64,000 nucleotides of DNA from Clostridia bacterium (GTDB taxonomy: Bacteria > Bacillota > Clostridia > Christensenellales > Pumilibacteraceae). Where the stretch lies: NCBI GenBank assembly GCA_022793815.1, contig JAAWDP010000013.1, positions 1 to 64,000 of the forward strand. Reading direction: 5' to 3'. Made by a program: the position numbers and the translations under genes. The notes under the pieces were generated by a model. The model had not been told where the DNA came from. It ran no database searches and saw only the letters and a program-made list of their open reading frames with translations. Shown one piece after another: positions 43,789 to 51,912 of the stretch; the stretch's first letter is position 1; every line of letters begins with the position of its first letter.

Positions 43789-44394
43789 ATGGAAAACTAT
43801 AAGGCTGTCGGACGCATAATCGGAAGTCCGCTGAACGGTCTTTGCGAAAGAATGTGCATAAATGTGGACTGTGTTCTCGATGCTTGCCGCGCGCGCAGGG
43901 ACTCGCAGAATGCGACTGTGATTCTCACGGATATTACCCAAGGCGCGACCCCGCCGTTTACGTTTGTCGGGGCGGTCGGGCTCGGCGGTTCGCAGTTTGA
44001 TGTAACAAGCACTTGTTCGGCGCAAAACGGTTGCAGCCGCATAAGCGGAACTTTGCATGTGCCCGTCGTTGCTACATTTACGGACGCTAACGGCATGTGC
44101 TGTCACGGGAATGCGGTTATAAGCATGTCGAGGAACATCGTATTGCGGTTGCCGCAGAATACCAATATAGACTACCGCATAGAGGGCGACGGGGGACTGA
44201 TTTGCGTGAGCGGCGCATTTCTGTCGGACACGGCTGTTTCTTTGACTTTCTGTATCGTGGAAACATACAGGGTTATAAGAAGAGCGGATATCATCGTTCC
44301 GACTTACGGATATGCAGTGTTTCCCGATTGCCGCGAATGCGACGGTTGCGCAGCTCTCATGAACGCGCTGCTCGGAGAGGAAAACGGGACCTGA
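43789..44394 (+). CDS. Cysteine-rich uncharacterised protein typical of Clostridia
   Basis: This 201-residue soluble protein has about 14 cysteines, including CERMCINVDCVLDAC (residues about 19-33), NGMCCHGN and the late CRECDGC. The opening motif, a cysteine-containing strand followed by VLDACR, recurs in unnamed clostridial proteins, some linked to spore coats. I cannot assign a function. The spacing is not that of a ferredoxin or zinc finger. The middle region looks all-beta. Its ribosome binding site is buried in a terminator-like hairpin, so translation may depend on a start inside or beyond the hairpin. It is followed by a promoter for the next gene. Confidence 0.65.
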   Translation: MENYKAVGRIIGSPLNGLCERMCINVDCVLDACRARRDSQNATVILTDITQGATPPFTFVGAVGLGGSQFDVTSTCSAQNGCSRISGTLHVPVVATFTDANGMCCHGNAVISMSRNIVLRLPQNTNIDYRIEGDGGLICVSGAFLSDTAVSLTFCIVETYRVIRRADIIVPTYGYAVFPDCRECDGCAALMNALLGEENGT

Positions 44395-44399
44395 AACGG

Positions 44400-44428
44400 T
44401 TGCAAAAATTTTGCATATTTGATATAAT
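44400..44428 (+). promoter_or_regulatory. Promoter of the metallophosphoesterase gene
   Basis: TTGCAA (44400-44405) and TATAAT (44423-44428) with a 17-bp spacer. The -10 box is only 6 nt before ATG 44435, so the mRNA would be nearly leaderless. No ribosome binding site is seen. Confidence 0.6.
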
Positions 44429-44434
44429 GACGGT

Positions 44435-45133
44435 ATGAAAATTTTTGCGCTGAGCGATTTGCATTTGTCTATAAACAACCCGAAACCGATGAATATTTTC
44501 GGTGCGACATGGGACGGTTATCTGGAAACAGTTGCTGCCGATTGGAACGAAAAGGTATCGGCAGACGACGTTGTTTTGATATCGGGCGATATCAGCTGGG
44601 CGATGTATCTCGAAAACGCAAAACCGGACCTCGAATATATCGCGGCATTTCCCGGGCGGAAAATAATTTTGCGCGGAAATCACGATTATTGGTGGAAGTC
44701 GGTTTCGGCAGTGAGAAATTTGCTTCCCGAAAATATGTATGCTTTGCAGAACGACAGTATAAAGTTTGAAAACACTGTGTTCTGCGGCAGTCGCGGATGG
44801 ACCACTCCAGAGGGAAAAACGCAAACCGAGTCCGACAAAAAAATATACGACAGGGAAGTCATACGCATGGGGCTTTCTCTTGCGGACGCCGCAAAAAAAC
44901 GCGGTGAAGGCGACAAACTCGCGGTAATGATACATTATCCTCCGTTTAACAGCAGATTCGAGAAATCGCCGTTTACGGAGCTGTTCGAAGAATATAAAGT
45001 CGATGCCGTGATTTACGGACATTTGCACGGAAATGTCGCGCGTGCGCAAAAGTATATGCATTTGGACGGAATAGATTACTATCTCACGTCTTGCGACATG
45101 GTCTCTAACAAATTGGTCGAAATTCGTCTCTGA
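44435..45133 (+). CDS. Calcineurin-like metallophosphoesterase
   Basis: This 232-residue cytoplasmic phosphoesterase has the five metal-binding blocks in order: DLHLS (8-12), GDISW near residue 51, GNHDYW near 87, MIHYPP near 165 and GHLHGN near 195. The substrate is unknown. The family hydrolyses phosphomono- or diesters, and nucleotide substrates are common. The promoter (44400-44428) leaves almost no 5' untranslated leader and there is no ribosome binding site, so it may be translated from a near-leaderless mRNA. A terminator follows at 45160-45188. Confidence 0.87.
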   Translation: MKIFALSDLHLSINNPKPMNIFGATWDGYLETVAADWNEKVSADDVVLISGDISWAMYLENAKPDLEYIAAFPGRKIILRGNHDYWWKSVSAVRNLLPENMYALQNDSIKFENTVFCGSRGWTTPEGKTQTESDKKIYDREVIRMGLSLADAAKKRGEGDKLAVMIHYPPFNSRFEKSPFTELFEEYKVDAVIYGHLHGNVARAQKYMHLDGIDYYLTSCDMVSNKLVEIRL

Positions 45134-45159
45134 AAAAATCTTAATTGCAATGCTTTTTA

Positions 45160-45188
45160 TGCCTCTTGTTTTCCCAAGAGGTATTTTT
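45160..45188 (+). terminator. Intrinsic terminator
   Basis: CCTCTTG (45162-45168) and CAAGAGG (45175-45181) pair around a 6-nt loop and are followed by TATTTTT. It isolates the dcw cluster promoter. Confidence 0.85.
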
Positions 45189-45215
45189 ATTGAAAAAATA
45201 AAGAAAAATGTACGT

Positions 45216-45255
45216 AAAGGGTTAAAAAGGGTTGATTTTGGTCAGAAAGTGTGCT
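45216..45255 (+). promoter_or_regulatory. Phased 10-bp repeats: candidate MraZ operator
   Basis: Four units begin at 45216, 45226, 45236 and 45246: AAAGGGTTAA, AAAGGGTTGA, TTTTGGTCAG and AAAGTGTGCT. MraZ is known to bind tandem repeats with a 10-bp period (AAAGTGT-type in Mycoplasma, GTGGG-type in enterobacteria) at its own promoter. The repeats overlap the -35 box and spacer of the mraZ promoter. Confidence 0.7.
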
Positions 45256-45260
45256 ATAAT
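45232..45260 (+). promoter_or_regulatory. Promoter of the mraZ-led division and cell wall cluster
   Basis: TTGATT (45232-45237) and TATAAT (45255-45260) are separated by 17 bp, embedded in the phased repeats. Confidence 0.8.
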
Positions 45261-45291
45261 GTTTGTACAAAACAAAAAGGAGGTTGCCGAA

Positions 45292-45717
45292 GTGATTCTT
45301 GTAGGTACTTATCATCACCAGATTGACGAGAAAAACAGATTCCGTATTCCCGTTAAGTTCAAAAAAGAATTTTCCGAAGTAACTCCTTTTGTTATGAAAG
45401 GTACAAACAGATGTCTGTTTCTGTATTCGGGAGCCGTTGCCGAAAAATTGTTTTTCAACAAATTCGACGAAAGCGACTTCACGGACGAAACCAAGAGCAG
45501 GGAAATACGTCGTTTCACGGCAAACGCGCTGTGGGCGGAAAGCGACGCTCAGGGCAGAATACCGCTTACGGACGAATTGATTAAGTATGCGGGTATCAAA
45601 AAAAATATAGTTTCCGTCGGCGTGTACAACCGCGTGGAAATATGGAGCGAAGAGAACTGGAAGAAGTATAACGAAAGCGACGGGGTTGAGGACAAGCCCG
45701 AAACCGAAGAAGAATGA
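45292..45717 (+). CDS. mraZ: Transcriptional regulator MraZ
   Basis: MraZ is a DNA-binding protein that controls the dcw cluster. The 141 residues hold two AbrB-like SpoVT/MraZ domains, with GTYHHQIDEKNRFRIP at the start and the second copy around AESDAQGRIPLTDELI. A short acidic tail follows (VEDKPETEEE). I choose GTG 45292 because AAGGAGG lies 6-12 nt upstream and the family starts just before the HQID segment. An upstream in-frame TTG would fall in the promoter. The repeats at 45216-45255 are its likely binding site. Confidence 0.95.
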   Translation: MILVGTYHHQIDEKNRFRIPVKFKKEFSEVTPFVMKGTNRCLFLYSGAVAEKLFFNKFDESDFTDETKSREIRRFTANALWAESDAQGRIPLTDELIKYAGIKKNIVSVGVYNRVEIWSEENWKKYNESDGVEDKPETEEE

Positions 45718-46640
45718 GCGAAGTATACCATGTTTCGGTAATGGCGGACGAATGTCTTGAAATGCTTTCCGTAAAGAAAGGCGGCACGTATTTCGACGCA
45801 ACGCTCGGCGGCGGCGGTCACAGCGAGCGAATTCTGCTAAAAGGCGGAAATATCGTGGCTGTCGACAGGGACTTCGATGCAATAGATTATGTGACGCAAA
45901 AGTTTTCCTCGATTGAAGACTTCGGCGGCAGATATAAAATAGTTCACGACAATTTCAAAAACGTAAAAGAAATCATGCGTGAATGCAATGTAAGCGGTCT
46001 CGACGGCGCAATTGCCGACCTCGGAATTTCGTCAAGACAGGTCGATAATGCCGAAAGAGGATTTGCTTACGGAAAAGACGGCGTACTCGATATGCGAATG
46101 GACAGAAGTCAAAGTCTGTCGGCGCTCAAAGTGGTAAACGAATATTCCCGCGAACAGTTGTCGAGAATCATCTTTACCTACGGCGAAGAAAACTTTGCCC
46201 GCAAAATCGCGGCAAACATAGTTCGCGAAAGAGAGAAGGAGCCGATAACAACCACGTCGCGTTTGAGCGAAATCATTTGCGAAAGCGTGCCGCCGCGAAA
46301 GAACGGGCACCCCGCAAAAAAAACTTTTCAGGCTTTGAGAATCGAAGTGAACAACGAACTGTCGGGGCTCGGCGAAGCGGTCTGCGATATGGTGGACATT
46401 CTCAAACCGGGAGCGCGGCTGTGCGTGCTGACTTTCCACTCGTTGGAGGACAGAATAGTAAAACAGACGTTTTCGTTGCTTGCGAAAGATTGTATATGCG
46501 ACAAATCCTTACCTGTGTGCGTATGCGGACACAAAGCAACGGTAAAACTTATAGGCAAACCTTTGAAGCCTTCGCAAAGGGAAACCGAAACCAATCCCCG
46601 TAGCAAAAGCGCTACGTTGAGGGTGGTGGAAAAACTTTGA
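45714..46640 (+). CDS. rsmH: 16S rRNA (cytosine1402-N4)-methyltransferase
   Basis: RsmH methylates N4 of C1402 in the ribosomal decoding centre. The 308-residue SAM-dependent enzyme shows HVSVMADECLEML at the start, the SAM loop ATLGGGGHSE (about 29-38), DGAIADLGISSRQ, FTYGEEN, and LTFHSLEDRIVK near residue 240. The start ATG 45714 overlaps the mraZ stop by 4 nt. This is the second gene of the dcw cluster in nearly all Firmicutes. Confidence 0.95.
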   Translation: MSEVYHVSVMADECLEMLSVKKGGTYFDATLGGGGHSERILLKGGNIVAVDRDFDAIDYVTQKFSSIEDFGGRYKIVHDNFKNVKEIMRECNVSGLDGAIADLGISSRQVDNAERGFAYGKDGVLDMRMDRSQSLSALKVVNEYSREQLSRIIFTYGEENFARKIAANIVREREKEPITTTSRLSEIICESVPPRKNGHPAKKTFQALRIEVNNELSGLGEAVCDMVDILKPGARLCVLTFHSLEDRIVKQTFSLLAKDCICDKSLPVCVCGHKATVKLIGKPLKPSQRETETNPRSKSATLRVVEKL

Positions 46641-46671
46641 AAGCGAATAAACCCAAAGAGAGGAACATACA

Positions 46672-47415
46672 ATGTTAAAGACAAGGAGACAGATAAGAAC
46701 GGAGCAAGACAGGTTCGGCGGATATTCTTCCCGTCAGCCCGTAATGCAGAATTATTCCGGCAATCGTTTCGAAATAGACGATAACGACATTTCGGAGCAG
46801 GATTCTTATTACGCCGAAATTCCTTCGCGTCCGCAAACTACGGACAGAAAGAAAACGGAAAAATCGTCTTTGTATTCCACGCGGGAAAGTTACGAAAGCT
46901 ATCCCGACACCGCCGAATTCGTAAACGAACCCGTTTACGCTTCGCGCGCGCCGAGAAAGGTTCGCCGCGATGCCGAGTCGGTTATGCCTACTATCAGAAC
47001 CAGAGCCGTACTCGATTCGGATACGGACAAGGCTCCCGCGCAAAACAAAAGAACAAAACCCGCAATGTCGTTAAACGCGAAGGTAATGCTCGCCGTGTAT
47101 GCTGCGGTTGTTGTTGTACTTGCCGCCATAGTTATTGCCACCGGTATAGCAATCGGAAATCTCGGTTCTTCGGTAGCGGCTATGGAAGCCGAACTCTCGG
47201 CAAAAAGCACGATAGTTACCGAACAAAACGCTACGCTTTCAGCAATGGAAAACGATTCTGCGATTTTGGGGCAGGCGACCGAAATAGGAATGGTCAAGCC
47301 TACCGTCAAAACCGAGATAGAACTGTTGCCTATGGGCGAAGCGGTGAATTACGAGGCACGGACCAACTGGTTCGATAAATTCTGCGATTGGCTGAGTAAT
47401 CTTATCGGAGGCTGA
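46672..47415 (+). CDS. ftsL: FtsL-like bitopic division protein
   Basis: Position between rsmH and the penicillin-binding protein, one membrane helix and a following coiled coil identify an FtsL-like septal protein. The 247 residues are longer than usual (about 120). A long hydrophilic cytoplasmic part (1 to about 136, rich in Arg, Ser, Tyr and Glu) precedes the helix (about 138-162). A short coiled coil (VAAMEAELSAKSTIVTEQNA) follows, and the external end closes with an aromatic helix (WFDKFCDWLSNLIGG). Sequence identity to FtsL is not visible. The call rests on topology and context. Confidence 0.6.
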   Translation: MLKTRRQIRTEQDRFGGYSSRQPVMQNYSGNRFEIDDNDISEQDSYYAEIPSRPQTTDRKKTEKSSLYSTRESYESYPDTAEFVNEPVYASRAPRKVRRDAESVMPTIRTRAVLDSDTDKAPAQNKRTKPAMSLNAKVMLAVYAAVVVVLAAIVIATGIAIGNLGSSVAAMEAELSAKSTIVTEQNATLSAMENDSAILGQATEIGMVKPTVKTEIELLPMGEAVNYEARTNWFDKFCDWLSNLIGG

Positions 47416-47420
47416 AACCC

Positions 47421-49331
47421 TTGGACAAACCGAATAGTTTGCTTTTAACACGAAAGAGGTTATTGATTGTCGTACTTTCAATAGCCTTTTTATTTTGCGC
47501 TCTTTCCGTACGTCTTTTATACTTACAGGTATTCAAAGGCAGCTGGCTGCAATCAAAAGCCGCGCAGCAGTGGTACCGCGATTTGCCGCTGGAAGCGCCG
47601 CGCGGCAACATTTACGACTGCAATGGCAAAGTGCTTGCGGATAACGAAAATGTCTATGCCGTATATGTGCGCCCCCGCGCCGTAAAGGATTTCGACGCCG
47701 TTACAAAAGTGCTTGCCGAAAATCTTTCGCTCGACTATGACAAATTGCATGAAAAACTTACAACAACGCATGTCAGCGAAATAACCGTTATGCGCAGAGT
47801 GGAAGAGTCCGTTGCCGAAAAAATCAGGGACGCGCGTCTTGACGGAATTTATTTCACGGTGGACAGCAAGCGGAACTATCCGGGGAAAAACCGTTTGGAG
47901 CAGGTGCTCGGATTTACCAATATCGACAACGTAGGTCAAAACGGTTTGGAGGGGTACTACGACAAATATCTTTCCGGGATAGACGGCTTTGCCTTGACTC
48001 AGGCGGATATGCAGGGCAATCAGCTTGACGGTACGTCCATAAGGTATATTCCGCCAGTTCCCGGATGCAGCATGACGCTTACAATCGATACCGAAATTCA
48101 GGCTTTTGCGGAAACCGCCGTCGACGGCGCGAAGACCGAGTTTGCAAGCAAAAGCGCAAGCATGATTGTCATGGACGTAAACACGGGCGGAATTTTGGCA
48201 ATGGCAAGCACGCCGTCATACGACAACAACGACCCGCCGCGCGACGATATCGATTTGCTGAATGCTCTGTCTAAAAACAAGATGATAGTAGACGTATACG
48301 AACCGGGCTCGACATTCAAGATTTTCACTACCGCAATCGCCCTCGAAAACAATGCGGCGCACACGTCGGACCGCTTTTATTGCCCCGGATATCGTATGGT
48401 GGACGGTCAGCGTATAAAATGTTGGAGGAGCATAGGACACGGCTCTCAAACGCTCTCGGAGGGCGTAAAGAACAGCTGCAACTGTGTGTTTATGGATTTG
48501 GCTCAGCGCACGGGTACTGCCAAACTGTACGAAGGGCTGCGCGCATTCGGTTTCGGTGAGAAAACAAACGTCGATTTTTACGGCGAAAGCCGCGGCATAC
48601 TCATGAACGAGCAAAGCGTTAAAACGGTGGATTTGGCTCGCATAGGCTTCGGTCAGGCAGTGGCTGTCACGCCGCTGCAGCTCATCACGGGCGTATGCGC
48701 CGCCGTAAACGGAGGAACGCTATATAAACCGTATTTCGTTTCCGAAGTGGTAAGCAGCGACGGAAAAACAGTGTATACTCACACGCCCGAAAAAGTGCGT
48801 TCGGTCATCAGCGAAAGCACGAGCGCCACGCTGAGGGATATGCTCGAAAAAGTGGTCAGCGAGGGAGGCGGAAAAAAGGCGGGAGTGAACGGATTTAAAA
48901 TAGGAGGAAAAACAGGCACTGCGCAAAAGTACGAGAACGGTCATATAGCACAGGGCAAATACATTTCCTCTTTCGTCGGCTTTGCGCCCGCAGACAATCC
49001 GAAGTACGCCGTGCTTATGATTGTGGACGAACCGTCGGGATATACTTATTACGGAAGTTTGGTAGCCGCACCGTATGCGGGACGGGTATTTGAAAATTTG
49101 TTCGCATATAAAGGCATGCTGCCCGCCGCAAGCGATGACGTAAAGACCGTTATAATGCCCGACTTGACCGATATGAGTTTGACGGAGGCATTGAGAAAAC
49201 TCAAAGAACTTTCTTTGCAGTGCGAAATAGCGGGTAATACGGATAAAATTCTGTCGGTTATGCCTATGTCGGGTACGGAAATACCCGAGGGTGACGTCGT
49301 ACTTATTCGCACGGAAGAAATTGAGATATAA
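47421..49331 (+). CDS. ftsI: Class B penicillin-binding protein with PASTA domain (FtsI/SpoVD type)
   Basis: This transpeptidase cross-links septal peptidoglycan. The 636 residues contain an N-terminal membrane anchor (about 13-35), a PBP dimerisation domain, and the transpeptidase domain with Ser297 in STFK, SCN at 352-354 and KTGT at 497-500. One C-terminal PASTA-like domain (from about residue 570) is also present. The TTG start lies behind GGAGG. PASTA-bearing enzymes at this locus are called SpoVD or FtsI/PBP2B. Whether the role is vegetative septation or spore cortex cannot be told, but this is the only class B enzyme in the cluster. Confidence 0.93.
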   Translation: MDKPNSLLLTRKRLLIVVLSIAFLFCALSVRLLYLQVFKGSWLQSKAAQQWYRDLPLEAPRGNIYDCNGKVLADNENVYAVYVRPRAVKDFDAVTKVLAENLSLDYDKLHEKLTTTHVSEITVMRRVEESVAEKIRDARLDGIYFTVDSKRNYPGKNRLEQVLGFTNIDNVGQNGLEGYYDKYLSGIDGFALTQADMQGNQLDGTSIRYIPPVPGCSMTLTIDTEIQAFAETAVDGAKTEFASKSASMIVMDVNTGGILAMASTPSYDNNDPPRDDIDLLNALSKNKMIVDVYEPGSTFKIFTTAIALENNAAHTSDRFYCPGYRMVDGQRIKCWRSIGHGSQTLSEGVKNSCNCVFMDLAQRTGTAKLYEGLRAFGFGEKTNVDFYGESRGILMNEQSVKTVDLARIGFGQAVAVTPLQLITGVCAAVNGGTLYKPYFVSEVVSSDGKTVYTHTPEKVRSVISESTSATLRDMLEKVVSEGGGKKAGVNGFKIGGKTGTAQKYENGHIAQGKYISSFVGFAPADNPKYAVLMIVDEPSGYTYYGSLVAAPYAGRVFENLFAYKGMLPAASDDVKTVIMPDLTDMSLTEALRKLKELSLQCEIAGNTDKILSVMPMSGTEIPEGDVVLIRTEEIEI

Positions 49332-49400
49332 TTGTCGTATTTTGCTTTTGTATTGCAATTTGTTTTATAAAGGATTATCATAAGCAAAAGAGGTGAGAAC

Positions 49401-50831
49401 ATGAAACTCGACGAACTTGATTTCGAAGCTTTAAACGAATACGAGAATTGCGAAATAAGCGATATAGCGTTCAATCTCGATAATGTGAGAGAAGGTACTC
49501 TGTTTTTTTGTCTTGACGGCACCAACATCGACGGGCATACTTTGGCGGCGCGTGCTGCTCAAAAGGGCGCGGCGGCTTTTGTTTGCGAGCGTGAGCTTCC
49601 GATAAACCGCCCTCAGATAATCGTAAAGAATACCCGTCGGCAGCTGGCTCTTTCCTGTTCGGCTTTTTACGGTCATCCGTGTGCTAAACTTAAAATCATA
49701 GCGATAACGGGAACAAACGGCAAAACAACCACGACGTATATAGTCAAAAGCATTCTCGAAAGCGCGGGCTATAAGGTCGGACTTATCGGTACAAATTGCA
49801 TCATGATAGGCTCGGATGTCAAGAAAGCGTCGCTCACGACTCCCGACCCAACGCAGTTGCACGAAGTATTTGCGAAAATGGCGGAGTCAAAGGTCGATTA
49901 TGTCGTAATGGAAGCGTCCGCGCACGCACTGTGGCTCGATAAACTCGACGGAGTGAAATTCGAAGTGGCGGCGTTTACGAACCTGACGCAGGACCACCTC
50001 GACTATTTCGGAACAATGAAAAAATATGCAGAAGCCAAGCGCAGACTTTTTATCGGCGCGCGTGCGAAAAAATGCGTGATAAACGTGGATGACGCTTTCG
50101 GCCGCGAACTTGCTTTGGAATGCGAGAGCGAATTGTTCACATACGGCTGCGATAACCCGTCCGATGTCTTTGCGATAGATTTGTCTATGAGCGAGGGCGG
50201 TTTGAAATATTTTCTGAATTCGTTTGACGATGTCGCGGGCATAAAGTTCAATTTGCCGGGACGTTTCAATATGTACAATACTCTGTGCGCGGCGACGATA
50301 GGGGCTGCGCTGGATATTCCCGTCAAATCCGTCGCACGCGGCATAAGGCGCGTAACAAAAATAGACGGTCGGTTCAATATGATAGGGACGTCGAAGTGCA
50401 GCGTGATAATAGATTTTGCGCATACGCCCGACGGATTGAAAAATGTTCTTTCTTCCATACGCGAATTTGTGACGGGCAGAATAATAACGGTATTCGGCTG
50501 CGGCGGCGAACGCGACGCGGGCAAGCGTCCGCAAATGGGAGAGGTAGTCGGAGCGCTTTCGGATTTGTGCATAATTACAAGCGACAATCCCCGCGGAGAG
50601 GACCCCGAAAAGATAATAGACGACGTTGCCAAAGGCATAAGAAGTGACAATTATCTCAGAATTTCGGACAGAAGGCAAGCAATCCGCCGTGCGCTCAAAG
50701 ATGCCGTCAAGGGCGATATTGTTCTCATTGCGGGGAAGGGCGCAGAAGATTATCAGGAAATAGGCGGCGTGAAATATCCGTACAACGACGAACGCTACGT
50801 TATGGAACTTTTGGAGGAAAATGCGCTTTGA
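49401..50831 (+). CDS. murE: UDP-MurNAc-tripeptide synthetase (meso-diaminopimelate-adding)
   Basis: MurE adds the third amino acid to UDP-MurNAc-dipeptide. The 476 residues include the N-terminal UDP-MurNAc-binding domain, the ATP loop ITGTNGKTTT (about 109-118), the carbamylated-lysine region, and the specificity motif DNPR at 395-398. DNPR marks enzymes that add meso-diaminopimelate, consistent with DapF and DapL elsewhere in this window. ATG 49401 follows AGAGGTG. The 69-nt gap after the PBP gene may carry a weak promoter (TTGCTT 49342-49347, TTATAA 49365-49370). Confidence 0.95.
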   Translation: MKLDELDFEALNEYENCEISDIAFNLDNVREGTLFFCLDGTNIDGHTLAARAAQKGAAAFVCERELPINRPQIIVKNTRRQLALSCSAFYGHPCAKLKIIAITGTNGKTTTTYIVKSILESAGYKVGLIGTNCIMIGSDVKKASLTTPDPTQLHEVFAKMAESKVDYVVMEASAHALWLDKLDGVKFEVAAFTNLTQDHLDYFGTMKKYAEAKRRLFIGARAKKCVINVDDAFGRELALECESELFTYGCDNPSDVFAIDLSMSEGGLKYFLNSFDDVAGIKFNLPGRFNMYNTLCAATIGAALDIPVKSVARGIRRVTKIDGRFNMIGTSKCSVIIDFAHTPDGLKNVLSSIREFVTGRIITVFGCGGERDAGKRPQMGEVVGALSDLCIITSDNPRGEDPEKIIDDVAKGIRSDNYLRISDRRQAIRRALKDAVKGDIVLIAGKGAEDYQEIGGVKYPYNDERYVMELLEENAL

Positions 50832-51835
50832 TAAAGATACTGCTTGCATGTTTGACGGCGTTTGCCGTTTGCATTGTCGTAATGCCTCTGGTAATAATGC
50901 TGTCGAAAAAGTTGAAACTGCGTCAAACCGTTCTCGGCTATGTGGACAACCATATGTCGAAAAACGGTACGCCTACAATGGGCGGCATAGGGTTTATGAT
51001 TGCTCTGACGGTTGCGTCGCTTGCTTTTTCTTCCAAATCGAAATCACTGATGATAATAACGCTTGCGGTTACGCTCGGCTACGGAATAATCGGATTTCTC
51101 GATGATTTCGTTAAAGTGTTTTTCAAGAGAAACAAGGGGCTTTCGCCGTGGCAGAAAATAGTGTTCCAAGTTCTTATGGCGGCAGTCGTATCGTTTTTTG
51201 CGTATAACAATCCGCACGTAGGCGACGGTGTTTATGTACCGTTTACGTTTGCGCAGATAAATTTCGGCATACTCTCCATTCCGTTTTATATTCTGATTTT
51301 CCTTGCATTTACGAATTCGGTTAATTTGACGGACGGTTTGGACGGTCTTGCGGCAAAAGTTTCATGCGTATTCGTCTTGTTTTTCGCGCTTTTGATAGGT
51401 GTGGCAATTTACATCACGGGCGGCGATTCCCCGCAAGCGGAGGAGTACACGAATTTGCTTGTTTATTGCGGTGCGCTTGTGGGTGCGCTGGTCGGATTTT
51501 TGTGCTTTAATTCGTTTCCCGCAAAAATATTTATGGGCGACACGGGCGCGCTGGCATTGGGCGGAGGTCTTGCCGCATTGGCGATAGTCACGAGAATGGA
51601 ACTGATTGCACCCATTTTGGGTATTGTGTATGTCGTGACAAGCCTGTCGGTGATATTGCAGGTGGTATACTTCAAACTGTCGCACGGGAAACGCATTTTC
51701 TTGATGGCGCCATTGCATCATCATTTCGAGAGAAAGGGTATGCATGAAAACAGGATATCCGCAATCTACGCCTCCGTCACTTTTGCCGCAGGTACGTTGA
51801 TTTGCCTGATAATGCTTTTAATCAACAATCCGTAA
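50828..51835 (+). CDS. mraY: Phospho-N-acetylmuramoyl-pentapeptide transferase
   Basis: MraY transfers phospho-MurNAc-pentapeptide to undecaprenyl phosphate, making lipid I on the inner membrane face. The 335-residue protein has ten hydrophobic segments and the catalytic motifs NGTPTMGGIGF, NLTDGLDGLA, FMGDTGALALG and LHHHFERKG. The TTG start overlaps the murE stop by 4 nt, and GGAGG lies about 8 nt upstream. murF, which normally lies between murE and mraY, is missing from this cluster. Confidence 0.94.
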   Translation: MIKILLACLTAFAVCIVVMPLVIMLSKKLKLRQTVLGYVDNHMSKNGTPTMGGIGFMIALTVASLAFSSKSKSLMIITLAVTLGYGIIGFLDDFVKVFFKRNKGLSPWQKIVFQVLMAAVVSFFAYNNPHVGDGVYVPFTFAQINFGILSIPFYILIFLAFTNSVNLTDGLDGLAAKVSCVFVLFFALLIGVAIYITGGDSPQAEEYTNLLVYCGALVGALVGFLCFNSFPAKIFMGDTGALALGGGLAALAIVTRMELIAPILGIVYVVTSLSVILQVVYFKLSHGKRIFLMAPLHHHFERKGMHENRISAIYASVTFAAGTLICLIMLLINNP

Positions 51836-51859
51836 ATATATCGAATGGTCTTAATCGTG

Positions 51860-51897
51860 AAACGCTCGCATATTTTAAAATATACGAGCGTTTTTGC
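51860..51897 (+). terminator. Terminator-like hairpin between mraY and murD
   Basis: AAACGCTCG (51860-51868) pairs with CGAGCGTTT (51885-51893) with an AT-rich inner stem (ATATTTTAAAATAT), followed by a T run. It sits inside the apparent operon and has no promoter after it, so it may attenuate murD-ftsW expression. Confidence 0.7.
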
Positions 51898-51912
51898 GTT
51901 AAGGAGCGTTTT

